Part shown: piece by piece, positions 44,142-52,190 of the stretch
How positions within the stretch are numbered: position 1 is the first letter of the stretch
How the letters are laid out: each line of letters opens with the position of its first letter
From: Neoluteolibacter marinus
GTDB taxonomy: Bacteria > Verrucomicrobiota > Verrucomicrobiia > Verrucomicrobiales > Akkermansiaceae
Length of the DNA stretch: 64,000 nucleotides
Reading direction: 5' to 3'
NCBI RefSeq assembly: GCF_014904755.1
Contig: NZ_JACZFQ010000025.1
Coordinates: 1-64,000, forward strand
Made by a program: the position numbers and the translations under genes
The notes under the pieces: generated by a model
Databases searched by the model: none
Seen by the model: only the letters and a program-made list of their open reading frames with translations
Told to the model about the DNA's origin: nothing

Positions 44142-44896
44142 GCGAGACTGGCGAACATCGACCGCAGGTAGCGCAGCTCTTCATCGGCATCCTCGCCTTC
44201 GGCCAGGGTGTCGGAGATGCAGCTGCGGACGCAGTCCCGGAAGCGCTGGCGCAGCCGGTGCACCGCCACCTTCAAGGCTCCCTCCGACATCCCCAGCGAG
44301 GCCGCGAGCTCCGCATTCGCCGGGGACGCCTGCTGGACCTGCAGCATCGGCTTCAAGGCACGAAAGAGCCCGGCCTTTCCTGCTCCCGCGTAATCGGCCT
44401 CGAGCGCCTTCATCGAGGCATCGATCAAGTCCTGCGCCCACTGCCGGTCAAAGACCGCTTCCGGTGCCGATAGGCAATCCGGCATCGCCTGCAGGTGTTC
44501 CTCGAGCTCGCTGACATCGATCGGGATCGGCTGCCAGTCGCCACCCCGCTTCCGGGTCGCCCGCTTGGCCGCTTCGTCGGCCAGGAAGCGCTTCAGGACC
44601 ACGCAGAGGAAAGATCGCAAGCGCCCCTTCTCAGGACCGTCGACCGCCCGCAGGTAGTGCCCGTCGAGCAGCTGGTAAAAGAACTCCTGGGTCAGGTCCT
44701 CGGCGTCATCCGGCCGGATGCCACGGCTGCGGATGAACAGGTAGACCGAACGCCAGTAGGTCCGGCACAAGTCCTCGAGCGCCGCCGGCCCTTCGCCCGC
44801 CTGCGAATCCTTGGCCGCCATCACCATGCTCCAGCGGGTTCTTGGAAAAAGGCCCCGGCTGGTGCCGCCGGAATTGCTGCGATCGAGGGGATCCAC
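44138..44896 (-). CDS. ECF-like RNA polymerase sigma factor
   Basis: Sigma factor of about 252 residues of the type that opens with a TRWSxV block (here PRTRWSMVMAAKDS). Region 2 reads TYWRSVYLFIRSRGIRPDDA then DLTQEFFYQLL. Region 4 is near the end, with the helix-turn-helix ELAASLGMSEGALKVAVHRL. It diverges from a receptor-like Ser/Thr kinase, a frequent pairing in Verrucomicrobiota and Planctomycetota, where the kinase may control the sigma. The start is uncertain: GTG 44896 leaves 124 nt for promoters, while ATG 44953 is also in frame. Confidence 0.8.
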   Translation of the reverse strand: MDPLDRSNSGGTSRGLFPRTRWSMVMAAKDSQAGEGPAALEDLCRTYWRSVYLFIRSRGIRPDDAEDLTQEFFYQLLDGHYLRAVDGPEKGRLRSFLCVVLKRFLADEAAKRATRKRGGDWQPIPIDVSELEEHLQAMPDCLSAPEAVFDRQWAQDLIDASMKALEADYAGAGKAGLFRALKPMLQVQQASPANAELAASLGMSEGALKVAVHRLRQRFRDCVRSCISDTLAEGEDADEELRYLRSMFASLA

Positions 44897-45020
44897 GATC
44901 CGATCAGTAGCCGCGGAGCGCACGGGTGGGGAGAACAATATCCCACTCGCCATCAATCTGTTGCCCATGATCGACTGGCTGCTTGCATTTTGCCCTGCGG
45001 AGGAGCCAACTGGCAGAGCG

Positions 45021-48000
45021 ATGAGTGGGTTGCGGACATGCCAGCATTGCGGAGCGGTGCTCCAATCCACGCCAAACGACGGATTCTGCCCGGCCTGCCT
45101 GCTCGACCAGGTGCTGGAGACCAGCGGCGAGTCCCCCGCCCCGGGCGACTTTGTTCCCGAACAAGCCGGCGATCGGGTCGGCCGCTACACGCTGCTCGAG
45201 CAGATCGGCGAAGGAGGTTTTGGCGTGGTCTTCCGCGCCCGCCAGAACGAGCCGGTGCGCCGGGAAGTCGCCCTGAAGGTGATCAAGCCGGGCATGGACT
45301 CGCGGGAACTGATCGCCCGATTCGAGGTCGAACGCCAGGCGCTCGCCCTCATGGACCACCCGCACATCGCAAAAGTGCTCGACGCCGGCACCACGCCGCT
45401 CGGCCGTCCCTACTTCGTGATGGAGCTCGTCGACGGCATCCCAGTGACCGACTACTGCAATCGCGAGAAGCTGCCGATCCCCGATCGGCTCAAAAACTTC
45501 GCGGAGGTCTGCGACGCGGTGCAGCACGCCCACCAGAAGGGCATCATCCACCGCGACCTCAAGCCGAGCAACATCCTGATCTCCACCGGGGAAAACCAGC
45601 GGCCCTTCGCGAAGGTCATCGATTTCGGCGTCGCCAAGGCCATCTGTACCGAGGTGGCCAACGAGACCTTCTTCACCCGCTTCGGCCGGCTGATCGGCAC
45701 GCCCCAATACATGAGCCCCGAGCAGGCCGAGATCCACGCCACGGACATCGACACCCGCAGCGACATCTACGCCCTGGGCGCGGTGCTCTATGAAATCCTC
45801 ACCGGGGTTCCCCCGCTCGACGGCAAGACCCTCTCCTCGGCGGGTTACGACAAGATGCGGAAGATGATCCGCGAGCAGGTGCCGCTGCGGCCGTCCGCCC
45901 GCCTCCGTGCCAGCGAACCGGAAGTCCTGCAGGAAGTCGCCGAAGCCCGCGGCACCGACGGGCCGAAGCTGCTCAAGCAGCTCCACGGCGATCTCAACTG
46001 GATCGTGATGAAGGCGCTCGAGAAGGACCGCAACCGCCGCTACGACACCGCCCACAGCCTGGCGATGGACATGCGCCGCCACCTGCAGGGGCTGCCGGTG
46101 AGCGCGGGACCGCCCGGCGCGGGCTACCGGGTCGGCAAGTTCGTCAGCCGCAACCGCACCGCGGTCACCGGCGCCGCGCTGGTGATGATGACCCTGATCG
46201 TCGGGATCGTCGTCGCGACCCTCCTCTACTTCAATGCGCTCGAGGCCGAGAAGGCATCGAAACGCGAGCACCGCGCGTCCTTGCTCCGCGAGGCCACCGC
46301 GGACCGCTGGAGCGGGGACTCGGGCGGGCGGGCGAAGTCGCTGCAGGCCTTGGTCGAAGCCGCCAAGATCGAGATCGGCCGGGACCTGCGCGACGAGGCG
46401 ATCGCCTGCCTCGCCTGGATCGATGTCCGGGAGGTGAACTCGCTCTCGGTGGAAAACATCATTTCCCCGCAAGCGACCTATGACCCGGAGCACCGCTGGT
46501 GCGCCGTAGCCACCAAAGAGGGCGATATCCGGATCCTGTCGCTGCCTGACGGCACTCCCGTCGCCACCTTGCCCGGAGCCGGCGAACCGCTGGCACTGAG
46601 CAGGCAGGGAAACCGGCTCGTCGCCTGCCGGAGATCGGAGGGCGAAGCCTCCCTGAACATCTGGGACTGGAAAACCGGCCGTCTTGCCGCGGCAGCCGGA
46701 GCCATGGTCCAGGACTGCTTTGAGGTGCTCGACGATGGCTCCGGCATCGCGGTGGGGCGGCCGGGAGGCGGGGTTGAGATCCTCGATTGGACTGGCTCCG
46801 TTCTGAATCGTTTCGAGCTCCCGGGCATCGCGACGGCGGTCAGCTATTCGCCCACGCAGAAAGTGCTGGCCGCGAACCTCCGGAAACGCAGCGACCACCG
46901 CGGAGACATTGCGGGATTGCTCCTCGTCGGACCCGACTCCGCCGAACCCGTGCAGGTGAACGAAGGGACCTCCGCCACCGCCCTCGACTGGGATCCGAGC
47001 GGTCGCTTCCTTGCGGTCGGGGAGGACAACGGCTCGGTCTGGGTGTTCGACCGCTCGACCGCTTCTCAGGCATTCCGGACCACCGGCCACCACGACGACA
47101 GCAAGGTCACGCGGGTCGAGTGGAGCCGCGACGGCAGCATGTTCGCGACCGGCTGCCTGGGCAGCGAGATCCGGCTGTGGGACGGGCGGCAGGGCACGAT
47201 GTTCTGCAAGCACAAGGCCTGGGCCGGCCGCTTCTGTTTCTCCCCGGACGGCAGCTTCCTCGGCCCCATCGTGCGCCTCGACAAGATCAAGACCCTCGAG
47301 GTGCTGCAGTCGAAGGTCTGCCACCGCAGCGGCGGCCACCGGCGGACCGACGGAATCAATGCCGCGGCTTGGAGCACCAAGGCCGTGGTCCTGGCCACCG
47401 CCGCCACCGACGGCGTGCGGCTGTGGAACCGGGAAGCCCGCGAGCTGGCCTATCTGGACGGGCTGCGCGATCCCCGCGGCCTGGCCTTCTCCGACGACCG
47501 GCTCTACATCGCGGATGCCGATGGCATCGTCACCCGGGAATTCACCATGACTTCCCCCACCACGATCGCACTCGGCCCCGCGATCGCCTTCAGCGACATC
47601 AAGGACTGCCAGTCGATCGCCCTCGCCGCGAATCACGGTCTGCTGGCCGTGGCGAGCCGCTCGGGCATGTGGCTGGTTGATCTCAAGACCGGTGACGGGC
47701 GGCGACTTGAAGGCCCGGAGGGCGCTTCCGTGGTATCGATCACTCCTACCCAGGACTGGCTGGCGGCGGCACCCTCGCGCCCCGCTTCGGGAGCCTTCAT
47801 CTGGAATCTCCCGGCCGGCGATCTGGTTGAAAAGCTGCCCACTGAAGGTCCCGCCAACCTCGCCTTCTCCACCGTCGAGCCAAGCCTGGTGACCGGGGAT
47901 TCGAAGGCCTATCGCTTCTGGCGATTGCAGGGGAACTCATGGGCCGAGGACACCGGTCTCGTCATCCACAACGAGATGGCGGACCTCCCGGGCCGGGTGC

Positions 48001-48296
48001 TTTTCAGCCCGCGCGCCACGGCCCTCACCATCTCCTACGAACGCTCGCTGCTGCGCGTCCTCGATCCCCACGACCTCAGCATCCTGACCGAGCCGAGCTT
48101 CGACGAACAGTGGCCGCTTGCGATCAGCCCGGACGGCATGCTGATGGTGAACGAGGGCCGCGCCGGACGGCTCTTCCTGTGGGACCTCGCCGAGATCCGG
48201 CGGGAGCTCGCGCGGATGGGCATCGACTGGACGCACCTGCGCCCTTTTCCCCACCTGTCGATTCCGGTGATCACCTCCGCCACGGTCGCGGAGTAG
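45021..48296 (+). CDS. Receptor-like Ser/Thr protein kinase with WD40-like repeats
   Basis: Membrane protein kinase of 1091 residues. Order: N-terminal zinc ribbon (CQHCGAVLQ ... CPACLL, about 6-27), PknB-type kinase domain (about 55-350), one transmembrane helix (about 380-403) and a C-terminal beta-propeller-like region with WD40-type units (for example GSEIRLWDGRQG, VRLWNREAREL). Kinase residues are intact: glycine loop GEGGFG, Lys86 in VALKVIKPG, HRDLKPSN with Asp179, and DFGVAK with Asp201. The start at 45021 puts the zinc ribbon first; upstream Mets are antisense to the sigma gene. It may sense an envelope ligand and control the divergent sigma factor. Confidence 0.9.
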   Translation: MSGLRTCQHCGAVLQSTPNDGFCPACLLDQVLETSGESPAPGDFVPEQAGDRVGRYTLLEQIGEGGFGVVFRARQNEPVRREVALKVIKPGMDSRELIARFEVERQALALMDHPHIAKVLDAGTTPLGRPYFVMELVDGIPVTDYCNREKLPIPDRLKNFAEVCDAVQHAHQKGIIHRDLKPSNILISTGENQRPFAKVIDFGVAKAICTEVANETFFTRFGRLIGTPQYMSPEQAEIHATDIDTRSDIYALGAVLYEILTGVPPLDGKTLSSAGYDKMRKMIREQVPLRPSARLRASEPEVLQEVAEARGTDGPKLLKQLHGDLNWIVMKALEKDRNRRYDTAHSLAMDMRRHLQGLPVSAGPPGAGYRVGKFVSRNRTAVTGAALVMMTLIVGIVVATLLYFNALEAEKASKREHRASLLREATADRWSGDSGGRAKSLQALVEAAKIEIGRDLRDEAIACLAWIDVREVNSLSVENIISPQATYDPEHRWCAVATKEGDIRILSLPDGTPVATLPGAGEPLALSRQGNRLVACRRSEGEASLNIWDWKTGRLAAAAGAMVQDCFEVLDDGSGIAVGRPGGGVEILDWTGSVLNRFELPGIATAVSYSPTQKVLAANLRKRSDHRGDIAGLLLVGPDSAEPVQVNEGTSATALDWDPSGRFLAVGEDNGSVWVFDRSTASQAFRTTGHHDDSKVTRVEWSRDGSMFATGCLGSEIRLWDGRQGTMFCKHKAWAGRFCFSPDGSFLGPIVRLDKIKTLEVLQSKVCHRSGGHRRTDGINAAAWSTKAVVLATAATDGVRLWNREARELAYLDGLRDPRGLAFSDDRLYIADADGIVTREFTMTSPTTIALGPAIAFSDIKDCQSIALAANHGLLAVASRSGMWLVDLKTGDGRRLEGPEGASVVSITPTQDWLAAAPSRPASGAFIWNLPAGDLVEKLPTEGPANLAFSTVEPSLVTGDSKAYRFWRLQGNSWAEDTGLVIHNEMADLPGRVLFSPRATALTISYERSLLRVLDPHDLSILTEPSFDEQWPLAISPDGMLMVNEGRAGRLFLWDLAEIRRELARMGIDWTHLRPFPHLSIPVITSATVAE

Positions 48297-48382
48297 GGGC
48301 GGCGAACTTTTTTTCACGCCGCCTGTAACCTCGCGGTACCGTTCCGGATCTCTCTCATGGGTGGACGACCACCCTTGGCCCC

Positions 48383-48742
48383 ATGAAAGAGACCACTCCC
48401 CTGCTTTCGATCCTGCTGATCCTCGCGGCCTCCGTCTGCGGCGCGCTCGGCGCCTTCCTTTACAAGACCGCGGCCCAGTTCGCGGGACCGTCGGTGGCCT
48501 CGATCGCTGCCAGCCCGCGCCTCTGGGGCGGCGTGATCTGCTACGTGCTGGTCATGACGCTCTTCGTCGCCGCCTTCCGCAACGGCGGCGCGCTCACCGT
48601 CCTCTACCCCACCTACGCCAGCACCTTCATCATCGGCGCGGTGATCAGCCGACTCGCCTACGGCACCCCCATCAACCTGGTGAACCTCGCCGGCATGACC
48701 CTCTTGGTCGCCGGGATGTACCTCATGTCCTTCACGAAATGA
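48383..48742 (+). CDS. Small four-helix transporter (SMR/EamA-like)
   Basis: Membrane protein of 119 residues with four hydrophobic helices (about 8-27, 45-64, 73-91, 97-115), similar to half-size EamA/SMR transporters and to flippases such as ArnE/ArnF. YPTYASTFIIGAVISRLAYG recalls the conserved EamA helix pair with Pro and small residues. It heads an envelope-lipid operon; the next gene starts inside its stop codon (ATGA at 48739-48742). It may export or flip a lipid or its precursor, which is an inference from context. Its start is the only ATG before helix 1. Confidence 0.7.
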   Translation: MKETTPLLSILLILAASVCGALGAFLYKTAAQFAGPSVASIAASPRLWGGVICYVLVMTLFVAAFRNGGALTVLYPTYASTFIIGAVISRLAYGTPINLVNLAGMTLLVAGMYLMSFTK

Positions 48743-49416
48743 ACACGATCGCTCCACGACTCCCCTCCCAAGCCCGCCGTCCCCTCCGCGTCCGCGAGAT
48801 CCGGGGATGGCGGGCAATCGCCCGATCCCTGGTCCACATCGGGGTAACCCCGAACCACATCTCGATGCTCGGGTTGGCCGCCGGGATTGCCGCGGGCGCC
48901 CTGCTTGCCGCCACCTCACTGGAGGCATCGAGGATTCTGTTAGGTGCCTCGCTCGCCCTCATGTTGCTGCGCGGTTTCTGCAACATCCTCGACGGTGTGA
49001 TGGCCATCGAAGCCGGCGCCGCGACCCGCACAGGGCCGCTTTACAATGAAGTCCCGGACCGCATTTCCGACGTCGCCTTGATGCTCGGGGCCGGCTACGC
49101 AACCGGCGGGAGCCCCGGTCTCGGCTGGGCCGCCGCCACCGTGGCGCTCTTCACCGCTTACGTCCGTGTCCAGGTCGAACTCGCCGGGGCCAGCGCCGAC
49201 TACCGGGGCCTCTTCGGCAAGCCGGGCCGCATGATCGTGCTGGCCGCCAGCATGATCTGGCTGATCGCGGTGCCCGCGGCCTGGCATTTCCAGATCGCGG
49301 GCCTGGGACCCATCGGCCTCGCCACTACCCTCATCGTAGTTGGAAGCCTTGGCACCTCCATGACCCGCCTGCAGCGCGCCGCGCGCGAACTGAGCTTCAC
49401 CACCCCCGAGCCATGA
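48739..49416 (+). CDS. CDP-alcohol phosphatidyltransferase-like membrane protein
   Basis: Polytopic enzyme of 225 residues that should join a CDP-activated lipid to an alcohol. The family motif DxxDGxxAR...GxxxDxxxD is present in variant form, NILDGVMAI then GPLYNEVPDRISD. The first and third metal-binding Asp are Asn and the Arg is Ile. I recall the same pattern in a subfamily found beside CdsA and PlsC genes, as in E. coli ynbA-ynbB. About six hydrophobic helices are visible. It is coupled by ATGA overlaps to both neighbours. Activity and the alcohol substrate are open. Confidence 0.8.
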   Translation: MNTIAPRLPSQARRPLRVREIRGWRAIARSLVHIGVTPNHISMLGLAAGIAAGALLAATSLEASRILLGASLALMLLRGFCNILDGVMAIEAGAATRTGPLYNEVPDRISDVALMLGAGYATGGSPGLGWAAATVALFTAYVRVQVELAGASADYRGLFGKPGRMIVLAASMIWLIAVPAAWHFQIAGLGPIGLATTLIVVGSLGTSMTRLQRAARELSFTTPEP

Positions 49417-50333
49417 ACCTTGACCCCGCCGCCATCTGGACCGCGCTCGGCGTCACCGCCCTGCTCGCCGTCGCCACTCTCTGCGTCGCAATCCTCGACC
49501 GGCTTGGGAAGATCACCCGCCAGTCGCGGAAGGAGCTCTATCAGCGGATCCGCACCTGGGCCATTCTGGCCCCTCTCCTGATCCTTCCCTTCGTGCTCGG
49601 GCCCCTGGCGATCAAGGCAGGCTCGGGCATCCTCGGCCTGCTCTGCTTCCGCGAGTTCAGCCGGGCCACCGGGCTGTTCCGGGAACGAGCCATCAGCATC
49701 ACCAGCTCGCTTTCGATCATCCTGCTGACCCTGGTCAGCCTGAGCGGCTGGCCGCAACTCTGGATGGCCGCCCCGCCGCTCCTCTCCCTTGCCATCGTTA
49801 TCGCCGGGGTCTTCCAGGACCGGCCCGAGGGCTATCTCCAGCGCGTCTCGCTGGGGGTCCTCGGCTTCTTCCTGTTCGGCATCTGCTTCGCCCATCTCGG
49901 GCTACTCGCCGATCGCCTGCCCGATGGCCGGATCTTCCTTTGGCTGCTGCTCTGCGTCGCCCTCAACGATGTGGCCGCCTACCTAACAGGCCGGCTGTGG
50001 GGACGACGCAAATTGTGCCCGAACACCAGCCCGAACAAGACCGTCGCCGGCGCCGTGGGTGGCGTGCTCTGCACCAGCCTGCTGTCGGTGGCCGCGGGAA
50101 AGGCACTGGCACTTCCCATCCCGTCGATCCCGCTGCTGCTGCTCGCCGGCGCCATTTGCAGCGCCGCCGGCACGATCGGCGACCTGGTGATCTCCTCGGT
50201 CAAGCGCGACCTCCACATCAAGGACATGTCGGCGGCCCTGCCCGGTCACGGCGGCATCCTCGACCGCTTCGACAGCCTCGTGCCGGCCGCGCCCTGCACC
50301 TTCTACTTCCTCCTAGCCTTCGTTCTCGCATGA
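49413..50333 (+). CDS. Phosphatidate cytidylyltransferase (CdsA family)
   Basis: Integral membrane enzyme of 306 residues making CDP-diacylglycerol from phosphatidate and CTP. The CDS signature is clear near the C-terminus: SSVKRDLHIKDM then PGHGGILDRFDS. An earlier ALNDVAAYLTGRLWG block holds the substrate-binding Asp and Gly. About eight hydrophobic helices are visible. It overlaps the stop of the phosphatidyltransferase and the start of the PlsC-like gene, so the three lipid genes form one coupled set. It may be a pathway-specific CdsA rather than the essential housekeeping copy. Confidence 0.92.
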   Translation: MNLDPAAIWTALGVTALLAVATLCVAILDRLGKITRQSRKELYQRIRTWAILAPLLILPFVLGPLAIKAGSGILGLLCFREFSRATGLFRERAISITSSLSIILLTLVSLSGWPQLWMAAPPLLSLAIVIAGVFQDRPEGYLQRVSLGVLGFFLFGICFAHLGLLADRLPDGRIFLWLLLCVALNDVAAYLTGRLWGRRKLCPNTSPNKTVAGAVGGVLCTSLLSVAAGKALALPIPSIPLLLLAGAICSAAGTIGDLVISSVKRDLHIKDMSAALPGHGGILDRFDSLVPAAPCTFYFLLAFVLA

Positions 50334-51361
50334 CTCCCTGGCACTACCTCACCGCCGCCGACCTCGGGCTGCCCTTCTCCCGCCGCAACCTGAGCCTCGA
50401 CTGCGAGCGCGGCCCGGCCCGCTGCCTCATCCAACAGGCGGCGTGGTCGTTGATCCGGGGCTATCTCGGTCTCGCCCACCCGCTTCGGATCACCGGACTC
50501 GAACATCTTCCCCGCCGCGGGCCCTTTATCCTGGTCTCGAACCACTGCTCCCACCTCGACACTTTGATCCTCGGGGCAGCCCTGCCGCCCCACCTGACCG
50601 CCGCGATCTCGCCGCTGGCAGCAGGCGACCACTTTTTCAACACCTCCCCCCGCGCGGCCTTCTCCTCCATCGTCCTCAACGCCCTGCCGATCTGGCGTTC
50701 GTCTTGCGGTTCCAAGACCCTGGCCGCCCTGAGGGCGAGGCTTACCCGGCCGGCGGATCATCCGGAGCAGCCACCCGTTTTCATTCTCTTTCCCGAAGGC
50801 ACCCGCAGCCGCTCCGGCGAAATCGCCCGCTTCAAGGCCGGGATCGGCAGCCTGGTGGCGGGCACCCGCATCCCCGTCGTCCCGGCAGCCATCCACGGGG
50901 CCTTTGAAGCCTGGCCTGCCGGCACGCACCTCCCCCATCCCGGCCCGGCCAGTTTGAGGATCGGTGCTCCCCTCATCTTCAAGGACCAAGCCAACGATCC
51001 CCACGGCTGGCGAACCATCGCCGCCGAGCTCGAACGGGCGGTCCGCGGGCTGCACCAGCGGGGGCCGGTCCCGGGTGAAGGCCGGGCTTTTGCCTGTCAC
51101 CGTCACGAAAAACTTCAATTGCTCATTGAAAATTCACCCCCTCTTCCTCCTACGTCTGTGCGGCAGCCGCCACCCTCCTCTCCATGCCAGCCCGCATGTC
51201 CGATTCCAGCAGCATCCCCCGCCACATCGCCATCATCATGGACGGCAATGGACGTTGGGCCAAAGAACGCGGCCTGCCGCGTCGGGCCGGTCACCGCGCC
51301 GGCGCGGAGTCGGTCCGCGAATGCGTCGAGGCCTGCAAGGAACTCGGTGTCGAGTATCTGA
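50330..51361 (+). CDS. Lysophospholipid acyltransferase (PlsC-like) with read-through tail
   Basis: PlsC-family acyltransferase. Active site NHCSHLDTLIL (HX4D), then FPEGTRSRSGEIARFKAGIG and IPVVPAAIHGAFEAWP. The recognisable domain ends near residue 245 (AELERAVRGLHQRG, about 51063). The frame does not stop there: it continues to 51361 through about 100 low-complexity Pro/Ser/Ala residues and overlaps uppS by more than 160 nt. That tail looks like out-of-frame uppS sequence. A TGA at 51076 in another frame would end the protein normally, so a small indel is possible. Start ATG overlaps the cdsA stop. Confidence 0.8.
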   Translation: MTPWHYLTAADLGLPFSRRNLSLDCERGPARCLIQQAAWSLIRGYLGLAHPLRITGLEHLPRRGPFILVSNHCSHLDTLILGAALPPHLTAAISPLAAGDHFFNTSPRAAFSSIVLNALPIWRSSCGSKTLAALRARLTRPADHPEQPPVFILFPEGTRSRSGEIARFKAGIGSLVAGTRIPVVPAAIHGAFEAWPAGTHLPHPGPASLRIGAPLIFKDQANDPHGWRTIAAELERAVRGLHQRGPVPGEGRAFACHRHEKLQLLIENSPPLPPTSVRQPPPSSPCQPACPIPAASPATSPSSWTAMDVGPKNAACRVGPVTAPARSRSANASRPARNSVSSI

Positions 51362-51906
51362 CCCTCTACGCCTTTTCCTCCGAGAACTGGAACCGCCCCG
51401 CCGCCGAGGTCACCGCCCTGATGGCCCTGCTCGAGCGCTTCCTCGAGGAAAAGGCCGACGAGCTGATGAAGCAGGACGTCAAGCTGCAGGCGATCGGCCA
51501 CCTCGACCGCCTGCCCGACCGTACCCGCGCCAAGCTCAATGCCGCGATCGAACGCACCGCACAAAACGGCTCGCTGACCCTGGTGCTCGCCCTGTCCTAC
51601 GGCTCGCGCGAAGAGCTGGTTGAAGCCGCCCGCTCGCTGGCCACCGACGCCGCCGCCGGCAAGATCGACCCCGCCGACATTGATGGCGACCTTTTCGCCT
51701 CGCGCCTCTACACCGCCGGCATCCCGGACCCCGACCTGCTGATCCGCACCTCGGGAGAACTGCGGGTGTCGAATTTCCTGCTGTGGCAGATCAGCTACGC
51801 CGAGATCGTCATCTTCAAGAAGTTCTGGCCCGACTTCCACCAGGCCGACCTCTTCGAGGCCGCGAAGGAATACGCCCGCCGCCACCGCCGCTTCGGCGCG
51901 CTCTGA
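51196..51906 (+). CDS. uppS: Isoprenyl (undecaprenyl) diphosphate synthase
   Basis: Cis-prenyltransferase of 236 residues that makes the undecaprenyl lipid carrier for peptidoglycan and surface glycans. Motifs are IAIIMDGNGRWAKERG with the catalytic Asp, AGHRAGAESV, LYAFSSENWNRP, LALSYGSREEL, and the Mg-binding C-terminal region RTSGELRVSNFLLWQ. Two in-frame ATGs (51184 and 51196) exist; MSDSSSIPRH at 51196 sits closest to the conserved core. Its 5' end lies inside the read-through tail of the PlsC-like gene. It is the last gene of the envelope-lipid operon. Cytoplasmic, membrane-associated. Confidence 0.96.
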   Translation: MSDSSSIPRHIAIIMDGNGRWAKERGLPRRAGHRAGAESVRECVEACKELGVEYLTLYAFSSENWNRPAAEVTALMALLERFLEEKADELMKQDVKLQAIGHLDRLPDRTRAKLNAAIERTAQNGSLTLVLALSYGSREELVEAARSLATDAAAGKIDPADIDGDLFASRLYTAGIPDPDLLIRTSGELRVSNFLLWQISYAEIVIFKKFWPDFHQADLFEAAKEYARRHRRFGAL

Positions 51907-51927
51907 ACCGATGACCGCGCCGCAGGC

Positions 51928-52087
51928 GCCCTCGGACTGCTGCGATGATTCGCAGCTCGTCGGATGGAGGGTCCGGCTTGAATCAGATTACGGCGGGAAG
52001 AAAGCCCGAAGCATCGCTTCAATCCCGCGAAGCAGCGCACCGCGTACTGAACTTCAAAGCTGCGAATGATCGCAGCAGTCCAAGGGC
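51928..52087. repeat. Long inverted repeat in the uppS-Wzz-like gap
   Basis: Thirty-nt arms at 51928-51957 and 52058-52087 are reverse complements with two mismatches (core GGACTGCTGCGATGATTCGC). They enclose about 100 nt that hold a smaller GCTTGAA / TTCAA(T)C-like pairing. The whole 160 nt could form one long hairpin. It is a non-coding element of MITE or BIME type, unlike the arms at 4251 and 10181. No gene is seen elsewhere in this 284-nt gap. Confidence 0.8.
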
Positions 52088-52190
52088 CTCCGGCTTTTGC
52101 GGGACGAGAGCCTTGAGGTGATGCGGGGCCACATTCCTGCTCGCCAGACCGGCTCTGTTTCCCCCAGGCTATCGCCAACTCGACCGCGCC

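Noticed and set aside
44904-47636. A 910-codon minus-strand frame opposite the kinase
   Set aside because: Antisense to kinase motifs that are clearly real; composition typical of a GC-bias shadow.
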